Assembly: GCF_003387075.1 (NCBI RefSeq)
Contig: NZ_QUMQ01000001.1
Span: 2,852,001-2,916,000 of the forward strand
Direction of reading: 5' to 3'
DNA from: Asanoa ferruginea
GTDB taxonomy: Bacteria; Actinomycetota; Actinomycetes; Mycobacteriales; Micromonosporaceae
DNA length: 64,000 nucleotides
Every line of letters begins with the position of its first letter. Positions within the stretch are counted from its first letter, which is position 1. Position numbers and translations under genes: made by a program. Below the pieces are notes generated by a model, which made no database searches, was not told the DNA's origin, and saw nothing but the letters and a program-made list of their open reading frames with translations. Below, piece after piece: positions 48,904-56,447 of this stretch.

Positions 48904-49110
48904 ATGGCATCACCACAGGCCGACAGGCTGTCGGAGGTCAAGTTCCTGACGGTCGCTGAAGTAGCGACCCTGATGCGGGTGTCGAAGATGACGGTCTACC
49001 GCTTGGTGCATTCCGGTGATCTCACCGCGGTGCGCGTCGGTCGATCGTTCCGGGTTCCGGAACACGCCGTGAACGAATACCTACGCGGCGCCTTCCAAGA
49101 GTCCGCATAA
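48904..49110 (+). CDS. bldC: Developmental regulator BldC (MerR-like)
   Basis: This 68-residue MerR-type winged-helix protein has the excisionase-like core VKFLTVAEVATLMRVSKMTVYRLVHSGDLTAVRVGRSFRVPEHAVNEYL, nearly the whole protein. BldC binds DNA as head-to-tail oligomers on direct repeats and delays entry into development in streptomycetes. Position before bS22 and galE2 matches Rv0500A of M. tuberculosis. A hairpin terminator follows. Confidence 0.95.
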   Translation: MASPQADRLSEVKFLTVAEVATLMRVSKMTVYRLVHSGDLTAVRVGRSFRVPEHAVNEYLRGAFQESA

Positions 49111-49111
49111 G

Positions 49112-49163
49112 AGCGACTGGGGAGCCGACCGTGGGGCCTTCGGGTCCCGCGGTCGGGGTCGCT
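49112..49163 (+). terminator. Terminator after bldC
   Basis: Nested arms AGCGAC/GTCGCT (49112-49117 with 49158-49163) and CCGACCG/CGGTCGG (49125-49131 with 49150-49156) enclose a GC-rich loop, followed by TTT. It starts 1 bp after the bldC stop. Confidence 0.65.
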
Positions 49164-49326
49164 TTGGTTGGCGAGACGGTCAACGCGTACCCTGGATCGC
49201 GATTCTGACTGTGCCGTGGTGCAATGCGCCCGAGGCCAGCACGGATCCGAAGTCAGCTGGCCGTCGGCCTTCACGTCCCCGTGACGTCCGACGCATGTCG
49301 CACGTTCACTGGGAGAGGGCTGTCGT

Positions 49327-49428
49327 ATGGGCTCGGTGGTCAAGAAGCGCCGCAAGCGTATGGCCAAGAAGAAGCACCGCAAGCTGCTGCGCAAGACCCG
49401 CGTCCAGCGTCGTCGTCTCGGTAAGTGA
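49327..49428 (+). CDS. Small ribosomal subunit protein bS22 (AURKAIP1/COX24-like), 33 residues
   Basis: This very basic 33-residue protein starts [19 protein letters not shown] and ends RRRLGK, the form of the actinobacterial AURKAIP1/COX24-domain protein seen as bS22 in mycobacterial ribosomes. It sits between bldC and the galE2-like gene exactly as Rv0500B does. No ribosome-binding site is evident (AGAGGG at 49315-49320 is the nearest). The high Lys/Arg content fits binding to 16S rRNA near the decoding region. Confidence 0.92.
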   Translation: MGSVVKKRRKRMAKKKHRKLLRKTRVQRRRLGK

Positions 49429-49541
49429 CGTCGTCCCGGGCCTGAGGTCTGAGTTCGGGCCGCCGGCCCGGACCTGACGTCTAGACCTGCGGCACGGCGC
49501 GTCCGCGCGGCACCCTCCTGAGTTTCGAACCGGAGGCCAAC

Positions 49542-50603
49542 GTGAGGTCGCGACCAACAGGCTCGGTTGTCGTCACCGGCGTCAGCCGGTTTCTTGGTGC
49601 GCACGTGGCCGCTCGGCTAGCCGCCGACGGCCGCATCGGCCGTGTCGTAGGGCTCGATCCGCACGCGCCGCCACCGGAGTTCGCCCACCTGCTCGACGGG
49701 GTCGAGCAGGTGCGCGGCGACGCCGGTTCGGCCAGCACGGTGATCGCCGACCTCGAAGCCGAGGCGGTGGTGCACCTGGCGCTGGCCACCGCGCCCGACC
49801 CGCAGAACGGGGGTCGGGCGGCGATGAAAGAGCAGAACGTCATCGGCACGATGCACCTGCTGGCCGCCTGCCAGAAGGCACCCCGGCTGCGCAAGCTGGT
49901 GATGCGCTCGTCGACGGCGGCCTACGGTGCGTCGTTCCGCGACCCGGCGGTCTTCACCGAAGACACCGAGCCGCGCGAGGTGCCACGCGGTGGGTTCGCC
50001 CGCGACATCCTCGACATCGAGGGCTACGTCCGCGGCTTCCGCCGCCGCCGCACCGACGTGACCGCCACCGTGCTGCGGTTCACCCCGTTCATCGGGTCCG
50101 GCACCGACACGATGCTGACCCGCTATTTCGCGCGCCCCGTGGTGCCGACGGTGCTCGGCCGCGACCCGCGCCTACAGTTCCTGCACATCGACGACGCGAT
50201 CGAGATCGTGCACCGGGCGGTGCTCGACGACCATCCCGGCACGTTCAACGTCGCCGGCGCGGGCGTGCTCTCGCTGTCGCAGGCCATCCGCCGCGCCGGC
50301 CGCATCCCGATGCCGGTCCTCGAGCCGGGCCTGTCCGCGGCCTCCAACCTGGTCCGCAACCTCGGTCGCAGCGGCTACGGCCTCGACCAGGTTGACCTGT
50401 TCGTGCACGGCCGGGTGGTCGACACCACCAAACTGGTGCAGGAGTTCGACTACACGCCGCGCACCACCGCCGACGCGTTCGACGACTTCGTCGCCGGCCA
50501 CCGCGGGGGAGCGGTGCTCCGGCGCGAGCAGCTCGCACTCGCGGAGCGGGCCATCCTCGACGGCATCCGCCAGGCCCGCGCGACGGTGCAGGAGAAGCCA
50601 TGA
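49542..50603 (+). CDS. NAD-dependent epimerase/dehydratase (GalE2-like)
   Basis: This 353-residue extended SDR has the dinucleotide motif SVVVTGVSRFLGAHVAARLAADG, which deviates from the usual GxxGxxG (GVSRFLG), then VVHLALA, MRSSTAAYGAS, and FARDILDIEGY in place of a clear YxxxK. It is therefore uncertain that it is a catalytically normal epimerase. It matches the Rv0501 (galE2) position. GGAGG stands 6 nt before the GTG. Its stop overlaps the start of the tandem MSERSER mini-ORF (ATGA). Confidence 0.82.
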   Translation: MRSRPTGSVVVTGVSRFLGAHVAARLAADGRIGRVVGLDPHAPPPEFAHLLDGVEQVRGDAGSASTVIADLEAEAVVHLALATAPDPQNGGRAAMKEQNVIGTMHLLAACQKAPRLRKLVMRSSTAAYGASFRDPAVFTEDTEPREVPRGGFARDILDIEGYVRGFRRRRTDVTATVLRFTPFIGSGTDTMLTRYFARPVVPTVLGRDPRLQFLHIDDAIEIVHRAVLDDHPGTFNVAGAGVLSLSQAIRRAGRIPMPVLEPGLSAASNLVRNLGRSGYGLDQVDLFVHGRVVDTTKLVQEFDYTPRTTADAFDDFVAGHRGGAVLRREQLALAERAILDGIRQARATVQEKP

Positions 50604-50839
50604 GCGAGCGGAGCGAGCGACCCAGCCGGCTCAGTGAGCCCGAGCTCATGCCCCGCCTCGCGGAGCGAGGCATTTGCATGAGCGAGCGCGGCGAGCGACC
50701 CAGCCGGCTCAGTGAGCCCGAGCTCATGCCCCGCCTTGCGGAGCGAGGCATCTGCGTGAGCGCGCGCAGCGAGCGAATCAGCAAGCTCAGGATTTTGTCG
50801 CGGGCCGGCCGCGCCCAGCGAAGCGAGGCACACGCATGA
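50600..50839 (+). CDS. Bridging mini-ORF built of three tandem MSERSER units
   Basis: This 79-codon frame starts in the ATGA that ends the epimerase gene and ends in the ATGA that starts the acyltransferase gene (ATG 50836, TGA 50837-50839). It consists of two near-identical 78-bp units (50600-50677 and 50678-50755, each MSERxERPSRLSEPELMPRL...) and a diverged third unit of 80 bp. Units begin with ATG, ATG and GTG. The same design, with one unit, links pstC and pstA. The peptide is Ser/Glu/Arg-rich and probably unstructured. Coupling of flanking genes is the likely role. Confidence 0.5.
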   Translation: MSERSERPSRLSEPELMPRLAERGICMSERGERPSRLSEPELMPRLAERGICVSARSERISKLRILSRAGRAQRSEAHA

Positions 50840-51909
50840 CGACAGACGACCAGGGTCGCGCCGATCGGCCACCGAAGAAGACCACCCGCAAGGCGGTCCG
50901 CCGGGCGCCGGCGCAGAAGACCAACGGATCCAGCCGCATCGGTCTGCCGGCCGGCGGGTTCACCGTCGACCCGCCGGCGCCCAACGGCGCGGGTCCGGCC
51001 GGTCACCAGCACAACGGGCACAAGCCCGAGCCCGGCCCGCTGCCGCCCGCGGTGGCCGACCAGCCCGGCGACGTCTGGGACAACCGGGTCGCCAACGGGC
51101 TGGCGTTCCTGCGCCGCCGGCTGGCCGGCGACTACGAGGTCGACGAGTTCGGCTTCGACCCGGACCTCACCGACAAGGTGTTCCTGCCGCTGCTGCGGCT
51201 GCTCTACCGGGATTGGTTCCGCACCGAAGTATTCGGCGTCGAAAATCTCCCGGTCGACGGCCCGGCGCTGGTGGTCGGCAACCACTCGGGCACGGTCGCG
51301 CTCGACGCGGTCATGCTGGCCACCGCCCTCAACGATCGCACCCCCAACCACCGGCACCTCCGCCTGCTCGGCGCCGACCTGGTGTTCCGGATGCCGATCG
51401 TGTCGGAGCTGGCCCGCAAGTCGGGCGGCACCGTCGCGTGCAACCCCGACGCCGAGCGGCTCCTGAGCAACGGCGAGCTCGTCGGCGTCTTCCCCGAGGG
51501 CTTCAAGGGCGTCGGCAAGCAATACGCCCAGCGCTACAAACTCCAGCGCTTCGGCCGCGGCGGCTTCGTCTCGGCGGCGCTGCGCACCGGCACCCCGATC
51601 GTTCCGGCCGCGATCGTCGGCGCGGAGGAGATCTACCCGATGCTGGCCGACATCAAGCCGCTGGCCCGGCTGCTCGGCATCCCTTATTTCCCGGTGACGC
51701 CGACGTTCCCGTGGCTGGGCCCGCTGGGCATGGTGCCGCTGCCGAGCAAGTGGCTGATCGAGTTCTCCCCACCGATCCCGACCGCGCACCTCCAGGACCA
51801 GGCCGACGACCCGCTGGTCGTCTTCAACCTGGCCGACCAGGTTCGCGAGACCATCCAGCAGACCCTGCACACCCTGCTCGAACGCCGCCCCGACCCGTTC
51901 GGCCGCTGA
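50836..51909 (+). CDS. 1-acylglycerol-phosphate acyltransferase-like protein (Rv0502-like)
   Basis: This 357-residue protein has a Lys/Pro-rich disordered N-terminus of about 90 residues and a PlsC-type acyltransferase domain. Motifs are GNHSGTVALDAVML (the HX5D box has an extra residue here), GADLVFRMP, FPEGFKGVGKQYAQRYKLQRFGRGGF and IVPAAIVGAEEIYPM. It is expected to esterify a lipid or glycolipid precursor at the membrane. The ATG is embedded in the end of the mini-ORF, and GAAGCGAGG just upstream can serve as ribosome-binding site. Confidence 0.85.
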   Translation: MTTDDQGRADRPPKKTTRKAVRRAPAQKTNGSSRIGLPAGGFTVDPPAPNGAGPAGHQHNGHKPEPGPLPPAVADQPGDVWDNRVANGLAFLRRRLAGDYEVDEFGFDPDLTDKVFLPLLRLLYRDWFRTEVFGVENLPVDGPALVVGNHSGTVALDAVMLATALNDRTPNHRHLRLLGADLVFRMPIVSELARKSGGTVACNPDAERLLSNGELVGVFPEGFKGVGKQYAQRYKLQRFGRGGFVSAALRTGTPIVPAAIVGAEEIYPMLADIKPLARLLGIPYFPVTPTFPWLGPLGMVPLPSKWLIEFSPPIPTAHLQDQADDPLVVFNLADQVRETIQQTLHTLLERRPDPFGR

Positions 51910-52680
51910 CCCGCGCCCCGCACTGCGGCGTGCAAGCTGGTGGCGGCCAAGGCGCGGCGCTCGCCGCGCCGTGGCGAGTCCTCGGTGTGTCGGAGGCGCG
52001 ACCGGTTGAGCCACCCCGGCTGGGCGTGGGCCGCGGTGATCGTCTGTGGCTGGTCGACATCGGCAGCGCTCGTCGCTTGATCGTCTGCAGCTCATCGGCA
52101 ATCGGCGCGGCGTGTCGTGCGGACCTAACACACATGATCATGGTCGAAGCCTGGCGTCGTGCAGATCAGCTGCAAACGATCAACCGCATCCCAGGGCCCG
52201 AGGCCCATTGGCCCACCCGCTGAGCGTGGGCGCGCGTCCACACGGCGATCTGCGGCGGCCAGTCTGTCGAAGCAGAGATCACCTCAACAGATTGGCCGCC
52301 CCAGATCCGTTGTGCTGGTGACGCGAGCATCGCTGCGAGGCCGACAGTCAGCGCAGTAGCCCGAGCAGGGAGCCGAGCGCCTTAAACGGCGTCATCGCCT
52401 GTCCGTGGCGCTGCCGGTCTGCCCCCGCATACCTACGCAGATCGGGCGACGAGACCCGACAACCGCCGAGGCCTATGCCGAACGCGCCGCAGGCGAGCCC
52501 ACCGGGCTCAGCCACCGCGAGTTCCGATCGCGAAGACCGGCCGATGGACCGTGTCCCGCGGACCGCGCCGGTAGACGCCTCCCGGACCCAAGCCGCAACC
52601 GACAAGGAAGCCCGACCGATCGTGGGACTGCGGCAACAGATCGGCTGAGCCGCTCCGGCACCAGAGCCGGCGGGCGCACG
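51910..52680. other. Gene-poor, apparently degraded interval
   Basis: No convincing gene was found. An imperfect 18-bp inverted repeat (GATCGTCTGCAGCTCATC at 52079-52096 and its 16/18 complement at 52164-52181) and repeats of GATCGTCTG (52039 and 52079) are present, with less regular codon-position GC than the flanks. It may be a scar of an old insertion or deletion between the acyltransferase and the SerB-like gene, which are near neighbours in related genomes. Confidence 0.45.
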
Positions 52681-52785
52681 ATGGACCTGGCCCGTTGGTC
52701 GATCGTGTCGGCCGGCGTCTGGTGGGCGGCCTTCACCGTGCTGCCGCTGCTCAACCGGCGCGGCGCCGGCGCCGCACGGCCATGA
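52681..52785 (+). pseudogene. Possible 34-residue remnant of an MFS transporter
   Basis: From ATG 52681 the frame reads DLARWSIVSAGVWWAAFTVL followed by PLLNRRGAG and a stop. The RWS...WWAxFTxxPLL pattern resembles an internal segment of UMF1/Atg22-type MFS permeases, cut on both sides. The last 35 bp overlap the convergent SerB-like gene. It could instead be a real one-helix peptide. Confidence 0.3.
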
Positions 52786-53626
52786 CCGTCGTGATCGCGC
52801 CCGCGACCAGCCCGGCGGCCAGGGTTGACGGCACAGCCACCTTGGCGGCCTTGCGGCCCGTGCGGAAGTCGCGGATGTCCCAGCCGCGCTCGCGGGCCGT
52901 GCGATAAAGCCCACTGTCAGGGTTGACCGCCACCGCGTTGCCGACCGCGCTCAGCATCGGCAGGTCGTTGACCGAGTCGCTGTAGGCGGTGCATCGGCGC
53001 AGGTCGAGGCCCTCGACGTTGGCGAGTTGGGCGATCGCGTCGGCCTTGGCCGGGCCGTGCATCAGGTCGCCGACCAGGCGGCCCGTGTAGGCGCCGTCGA
53101 TCACCTCGGCCACCGTGCCGATCGCGCCGGTCAGGCCGAGGCGTTGGGCGATGATCCGGCCGATCTCCACCGGCGCGGCGCTGACCAGCCAGACCCGCTC
53201 GCCGGCGTCGAGATGCAATTGCGCGAGCGCGCGGGTGCCCGACCAGATCCGGGGCGCCATCAGCTCGTCGAAGATCTCCTGGGTCAGGCGTTCGATGTCG
53301 TCGACCCGCCAGCCCTCGATGAACGCCAGGGCGACCTTCTTGGCGTTGGACATGTCGCCCGCGTGCTCGGCCGCGAGCAGCCGGTAGCGGGCCTGCTGCC
53401 AGGCGAACCTGGCCAGGTCAGTGGTGGTGAAATAGCGGCGCGCGGCCAGGCCGCGGGCGATCCAGTAGATCGAGGCACCCTGCAACATCGTGTTGTCGAT
53501 GTCGAAGAACGCGGCCGCGCTCTTGTCGATGTCGACCTCGAGCGCCGCTTCGACCTCGGCCTGGGCCCAACCGGCGGTGTGGCCGTGTGCGTCGGTGCTG
53601 ATGGTCAGTCGGTGCTCCGATGCCAC
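52751..53626 (-). CDS. HAD-IB phosphatase, SerB1-like, with C-terminal membrane helix
   Basis: This 291-residue protein has an HAD-IB domain: nucleophile motif AAFFDIDNTMLQGAS, VWLVSAAPVEIGRIIAQRLG, GPAKADAI and CTAYSDSVNDLPMLSAVGNAVAVNPD. A C-terminal hydrophobic segment (STLAAGLVAGAITTVMAV) with a poly-Arg end may tether it to the membrane. These enzymes dephosphorylate phosphoserine or lysophospholipid-type substrates; the position matches Rv0505c (serB1). The GTG has GGAGG 8 nt upstream. Confidence 0.88.
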   Translation of the reverse strand: MASEHRLTISTDAHGHTAGWAQAEVEAALEVDIDKSAAAFFDIDNTMLQGASIYWIARGLAARRYFTTTDLARFAWQQARYRLLAAEHAGDMSNAKKVALAFIEGWRVDDIERLTQEIFDELMAPRIWSGTRALAQLHLDAGERVWLVSAAPVEIGRIIAQRLGLTGAIGTVAEVIDGAYTGRLVGDLMHGPAKADAIAQLANVEGLDLRRCTAYSDSVNDLPMLSAVGNAVAVNPDSGLYRTARERGWDIRDFRTGRKAAKVAVPSTLAAGLVAGAITTVMAVRRRRRAG

Positions 53627-53722
53627 GCAGATACCTCCGATTTGCCCGGCGGCGGCGGCGCCGCCGACAAGTCACCGCCTCATGCGAGGGTATCCGCCCG
53701 AAGGCACCTCTTCAGCGATCGA

Positions 53723-53747
53723 GGCGTTCCCCGAGGTGGAGAACGCC
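53723..53747 (-). terminator. Hairpin downstream of the RsbN-like gene
   Basis: The stem GGCGTTC (53723-53729) with GAACGCC (53741-53747) and an 11-nt loop lies 18 bp beyond the end of the minus-strand DUF5667 gene, and before the minus-strand SerB-like gene begins. Confidence 0.5.
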
Positions 53748-53764
53748 CCGATCGTGGTAGGCCG

Positions 53765-54868
53765 TCAGGGGACGAGGCCGCCGAGAAGGTCGCCGAGGTC
53801 TTCGACGACGTTGCCGTCGTGGCTCGGCGTCGGGGTCGGCGACGTGGGTGCCGGGCTGGACGCCGGCCGGTCGGCCGAGCCAGGTGCGGCAGGCGTGTCG
53901 GACGAGCCCGGCTTCGGGTCGCTCTTCTCCGGCCGGACGTCGTTGGCCTCGCCGGAGCCGCCGTTCTGCGACCTGCCAGCCGGTGCGTCGGCGGGAGCGC
54001 TGCCCGCCGGGCAGGCACCCGGCAGCGGGCCCAGGGCGTCGGCGCGGGTGGACGCCTCGGCGCCGCACTTGAGCGCGCGGCGCAGTTCGTCGCCGCGCTT
54101 CTCGACCGAGAGCAACAGACCGCCCGACTTCAGCGCCCGCTCGTGGCGGGCCTCGGTGGTGCCGTCGATCAGGCTGCCGACGTCGGTGCGCTGCTTCTTG
54201 AGGAAGGCGTCGATCGCGTCGAGCGCGGCCGTGTCCTTCCGCTGCGTCGCGGCCGTGGTGAGCAGCTTGACGCCCTCGGTCGTGTTGGCGTCCATGTCGT
54301 CGAGCGCCCGGGCGAACCCGTCGCCGTCGCTGACCGCGCGTGCCTCGGAGAGGCGGTTGCGGGCGAAGTCGAGGAACAGCTGACCCTTGGACAGGTCGGA
54401 GCTGGCGAGCGCGAGTTGCGCCCGTTCGGTCGAGCGTTTGACACCGTAGAGCGCATCGCCCGGCACCGCGTTTTCGCTGGCCGCGGACATGCCCGAGATC
54501 GCGATCGCGCCGACGGCGACGCCGGCCAGGATCGCGCCGCGGGTGCGCAGCCGGCGGGCCCGTTGCTTCGGCGCGGTGGCCGCGGCCCGGAACGCCTCGA
54601 GGTCGACGGTCGCGCCGGTGTCGGCTATGTTGCCGATCCCTTCGCGCTCGGCCGCGGCGACGAGCATTGCCCGCAGGCTCATCCGGAACTCGGGATCGAC
54701 GTCAACGTCGACCGAGTGCTTGAGCGCCGACACCCGATGCCCGATAGCCACGACATCGGCGAGATCATCGTCGACCGAAGACCGTACGTGGTGACGACGG
54801 CCGCCGTGGGCCTCGTCGAGAAGCTGGGCGAAGCGCTCGGCGCGCCGCCGATGGAAAAGGACGGAGTT
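53765..54868 (-). CDS. DUF5667 protein, RsbN-like anti-sigma candidate
   Basis: This 367-residue protein has a cytoplasmic N-terminus of about 100 residues, one membrane helix (TRGAILAGVAVGAIAISGMSAA) and the DUF5667 extracytoplasmic region beginning SENAVPGDALYGVKRSTERAQLALASSD, then a Pro/Ser-rich acidic tail. It lies directly downstream of the BldN-type sigma gene, as rsbN does in streptomycetes, where RsbN is the membrane anti-sigma factor of BldN. The N-terminal part would hold the sigma factor. GGGAGG with an 8-nt gap supports the GTG at 54868. Confidence 0.8.
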   Translation of the reverse strand, partial: NSVLFHRRRAERFAQLLDEAHGGRRHHVRSSVDDDLADVVAIGHRVSALKHSVDVDVDPEFRMSLRAMLVAAAEREGIGNIADTGATVDLEAFRAAATAPKQRARRLRTRGAILAGVAVGAIAISGMSAASENAVPGDALYGVKRSTERAQLALASSDLSKGQLFLDFARNRLSEARAVSDGDGFARALDDMDANTTEGVKLLTTAATQRKDTAALDAIDAFLKKQRTDVGSLIDGTTEARHERALKSGGLLLSVEKRGDELRRALKCGAEASTRADALGPLPGACPAGSAPADAPAGRSQNGGSGEANDVRPEKSDPKPGSSDTPAAPGSADRPASSPAPTSPTPTPSHDGNVVEDLGDLLGGLVP

Positions 54869-54995
54869 CACCGCGGGCACCTCCCTTCGCTGGTTACGAC
54901 AGTGATGCCGGGGCAGATGCCTTTCGGATCCACCACCGGTCGCATCGAGTCCAACGGTCGAAAGGCACGAGAAGTTACGGGGCGGAGGCCACCGC

Positions 54996-56009
54996 TCACG
55001 GTTGGAACCCGTCCGGCAGGAGGCGGGCGAGCGCGCGCACGGCACGGTATTGCAGTGCCTTGATCGCCCCCTCGTTCTTGCCCATCGCCTGCGCCGTCTC
55101 GGCCACCGAGAAGCCCTGGAGGAACCGCAGCACGATGCATTCCTGCTGCTCAGGGTTGAGTTGCTTGACGGCGGTCAGCAGGGCGACGTTGGTGATGTGA
55201 TCGACCACCGCCGCTTCCGGGCTGCCTTCCGGGCCGCGGTCTTCGCGGTCGGCGTCGAGCACGTCGCCGGTGGTCACCTCGAGCCGGTAGCGGCCCGACT
55301 TGAAGTGGTCGGCGACCAGGTTGCGGGCGATCGTGACCAGCCAGGCGCCCAGGTCGCGGCCCTGCCAGGTGAAGCTGCCGATGCGCTTGAGGGCGCGCAG
55401 GAACGTGTCTGACGTCAGGTCTTCGGCGAGTTGCCGGTTGCCGACCCGGAAGTAGACGAACCGGAAGACGGTGTCGACGTAGCGGTCATAGATCAGCCCG
55501 AACGCCTCGGCCTCGCCGGCCTGGGCCCGCTCGACCAGCGCCCACACCTCGGTGGCCGGGTCGGACGGGTCGGGTCGGGACGGGAACGGCGCGGGTGTGC
55601 CGCCGGAGCCGCCGGTGCGCTGCTCGGTGATCGGCGGCACGACCGGAACGGCGGGGATGACGGCGGTCTCGCCGCTCTCCGCCGGGCTCTGGCCGACGCC
55701 GGGCTGTGCCGGCATCGTCGGCCGGTTGGGCGTGCCGACCCGGCCGCCGTTGACCTGCTTGCTGTTGCTGCCGGGGCCAACGGGTCGCCCGGGAACGTCG
55801 GTGTGCGGCTTGTTGCGGATCCGCCGGGCGCCCCCGTCGGCGACGGTGCCGTCGCCACGCCAGGTGGATCCGTCCTCTCGGATGTCGAGAGTCCGCATCT
55901 CGTGGAGCAAAGACCGGCGCAGTGCGGTCAGGCCGGCGTTGAGTGCGAGCCGGGCGTCGAGAAGCTCGCGGCTCATCAGACCCTCGCCGGCGTAGCTGTA
56001 GGCCGTCAC
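54996..56009 (-). CDS. bldN: ECF sigma factor BldN
   Basis: This 337-residue ECF sigma factor has the BldN signature in region 2 (ERAQAGEAEAFGLIYDRYVDTVFRFVYFRVGNRQLAEDLTSDTFLRALKRIGSFTWQGRDLGAWLVTIARNLVADHFKSGRYRLEVTTGDVLDAD) and region 4 (NPEQQECIVLRFLQGFSVAETAQAMGKNEGAIKALQYRAVRALARLLP). A long N-terminal extension of about 145 residues, Pro/Gly-rich, precedes it; streptomycete BldN is also made with a pro-sequence, though a shorter one. The GTG at 56009 has AGGAGG upstream. BldN controls aerial development genes in streptomycetes. Confidence 0.92.
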   Translation of the reverse strand: MTAYSYAGEGLMSRELLDARLALNAGLTALRRSLLHEMRTLDIREDGSTWRGDGTVADGGARRIRNKPHTDVPGRPVGPGSNSKQVNGGRVGTPNRPTMPAQPGVGQSPAESGETAVIPAVPVVPPITEQRTGGSGGTPAPFPSRPDPSDPATEVWALVERAQAGEAEAFGLIYDRYVDTVFRFVYFRVGNRQLAEDLTSDTFLRALKRIGSFTWQGRDLGAWLVTIARNLVADHFKSGRYRLEVTTGDVLDADREDRGPEGSPEAAVVDHITNVALLTAVKQLNPEQQECIVLRFLQGFSVAETAQAMGKNEGAIKALQYRAVRALARLLPDGFQP

Positions 56010-56447
56010 TTGCCGCCCTCCTGGCCGCGTGCCGATGAATCGTGCAGCCACGAGTTGGCACTCGGACATAGGTGCTCATGAAGCGCGTCTATGGGCACAG
56101 CGGCCTCCTCGGGGATGAGGGGTGTGACTCACATACAAAAGGGGTGAGCCGACCCAAGGATGATAGGGCCAACATCACCCACGTGTGGGGAGTCCGTTAC
56201 ACAGAGCCGAAGTATTTCCCGATACCACCTGAACGTGTCGCACATCTTGTCCGCTACCGCACCTAAGCCACTCGCCGGAGCGAGGACCGTCACCTGCGGA
56301 AAGCGGGCGACACGCCGAATCGCGACACGCCGATGTGCGAGGGGCGGTTTGCCCGATCGGCGACACGCGGGTGCATGGTCGGTTCGCGCTTTCAGTCCCG
56401 TCGGTGGGATCGCGACGCACACTCGCACAACGCCGCTAACGCCACCC
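56010..56447. promoter_or_regulatory. Divergent region between bldN and the acyl-CoA synthetase gene
   Basis: This 438-bp region has no gene. It contains the palindrome TGTGA-C-TCACA (56123-56133), CCCAC-GT-GTGGG (56178-56189) and an AT-rich ACATACAAAAGG between 56131 and 56142, all better placed for bldN (minus strand) than for the plus-strand gene. These are operator candidates; I do not recognise a BldD or WhiB site with confidence. Confidence 0.45.

Noticed and set aside
48904-49110. The bldC-type protein considered as a phage excisionase
   Set aside because: Its size, its near-complete match to BldC and its place before bS22 match the chromosomal regulator; no phage genes are nearby.
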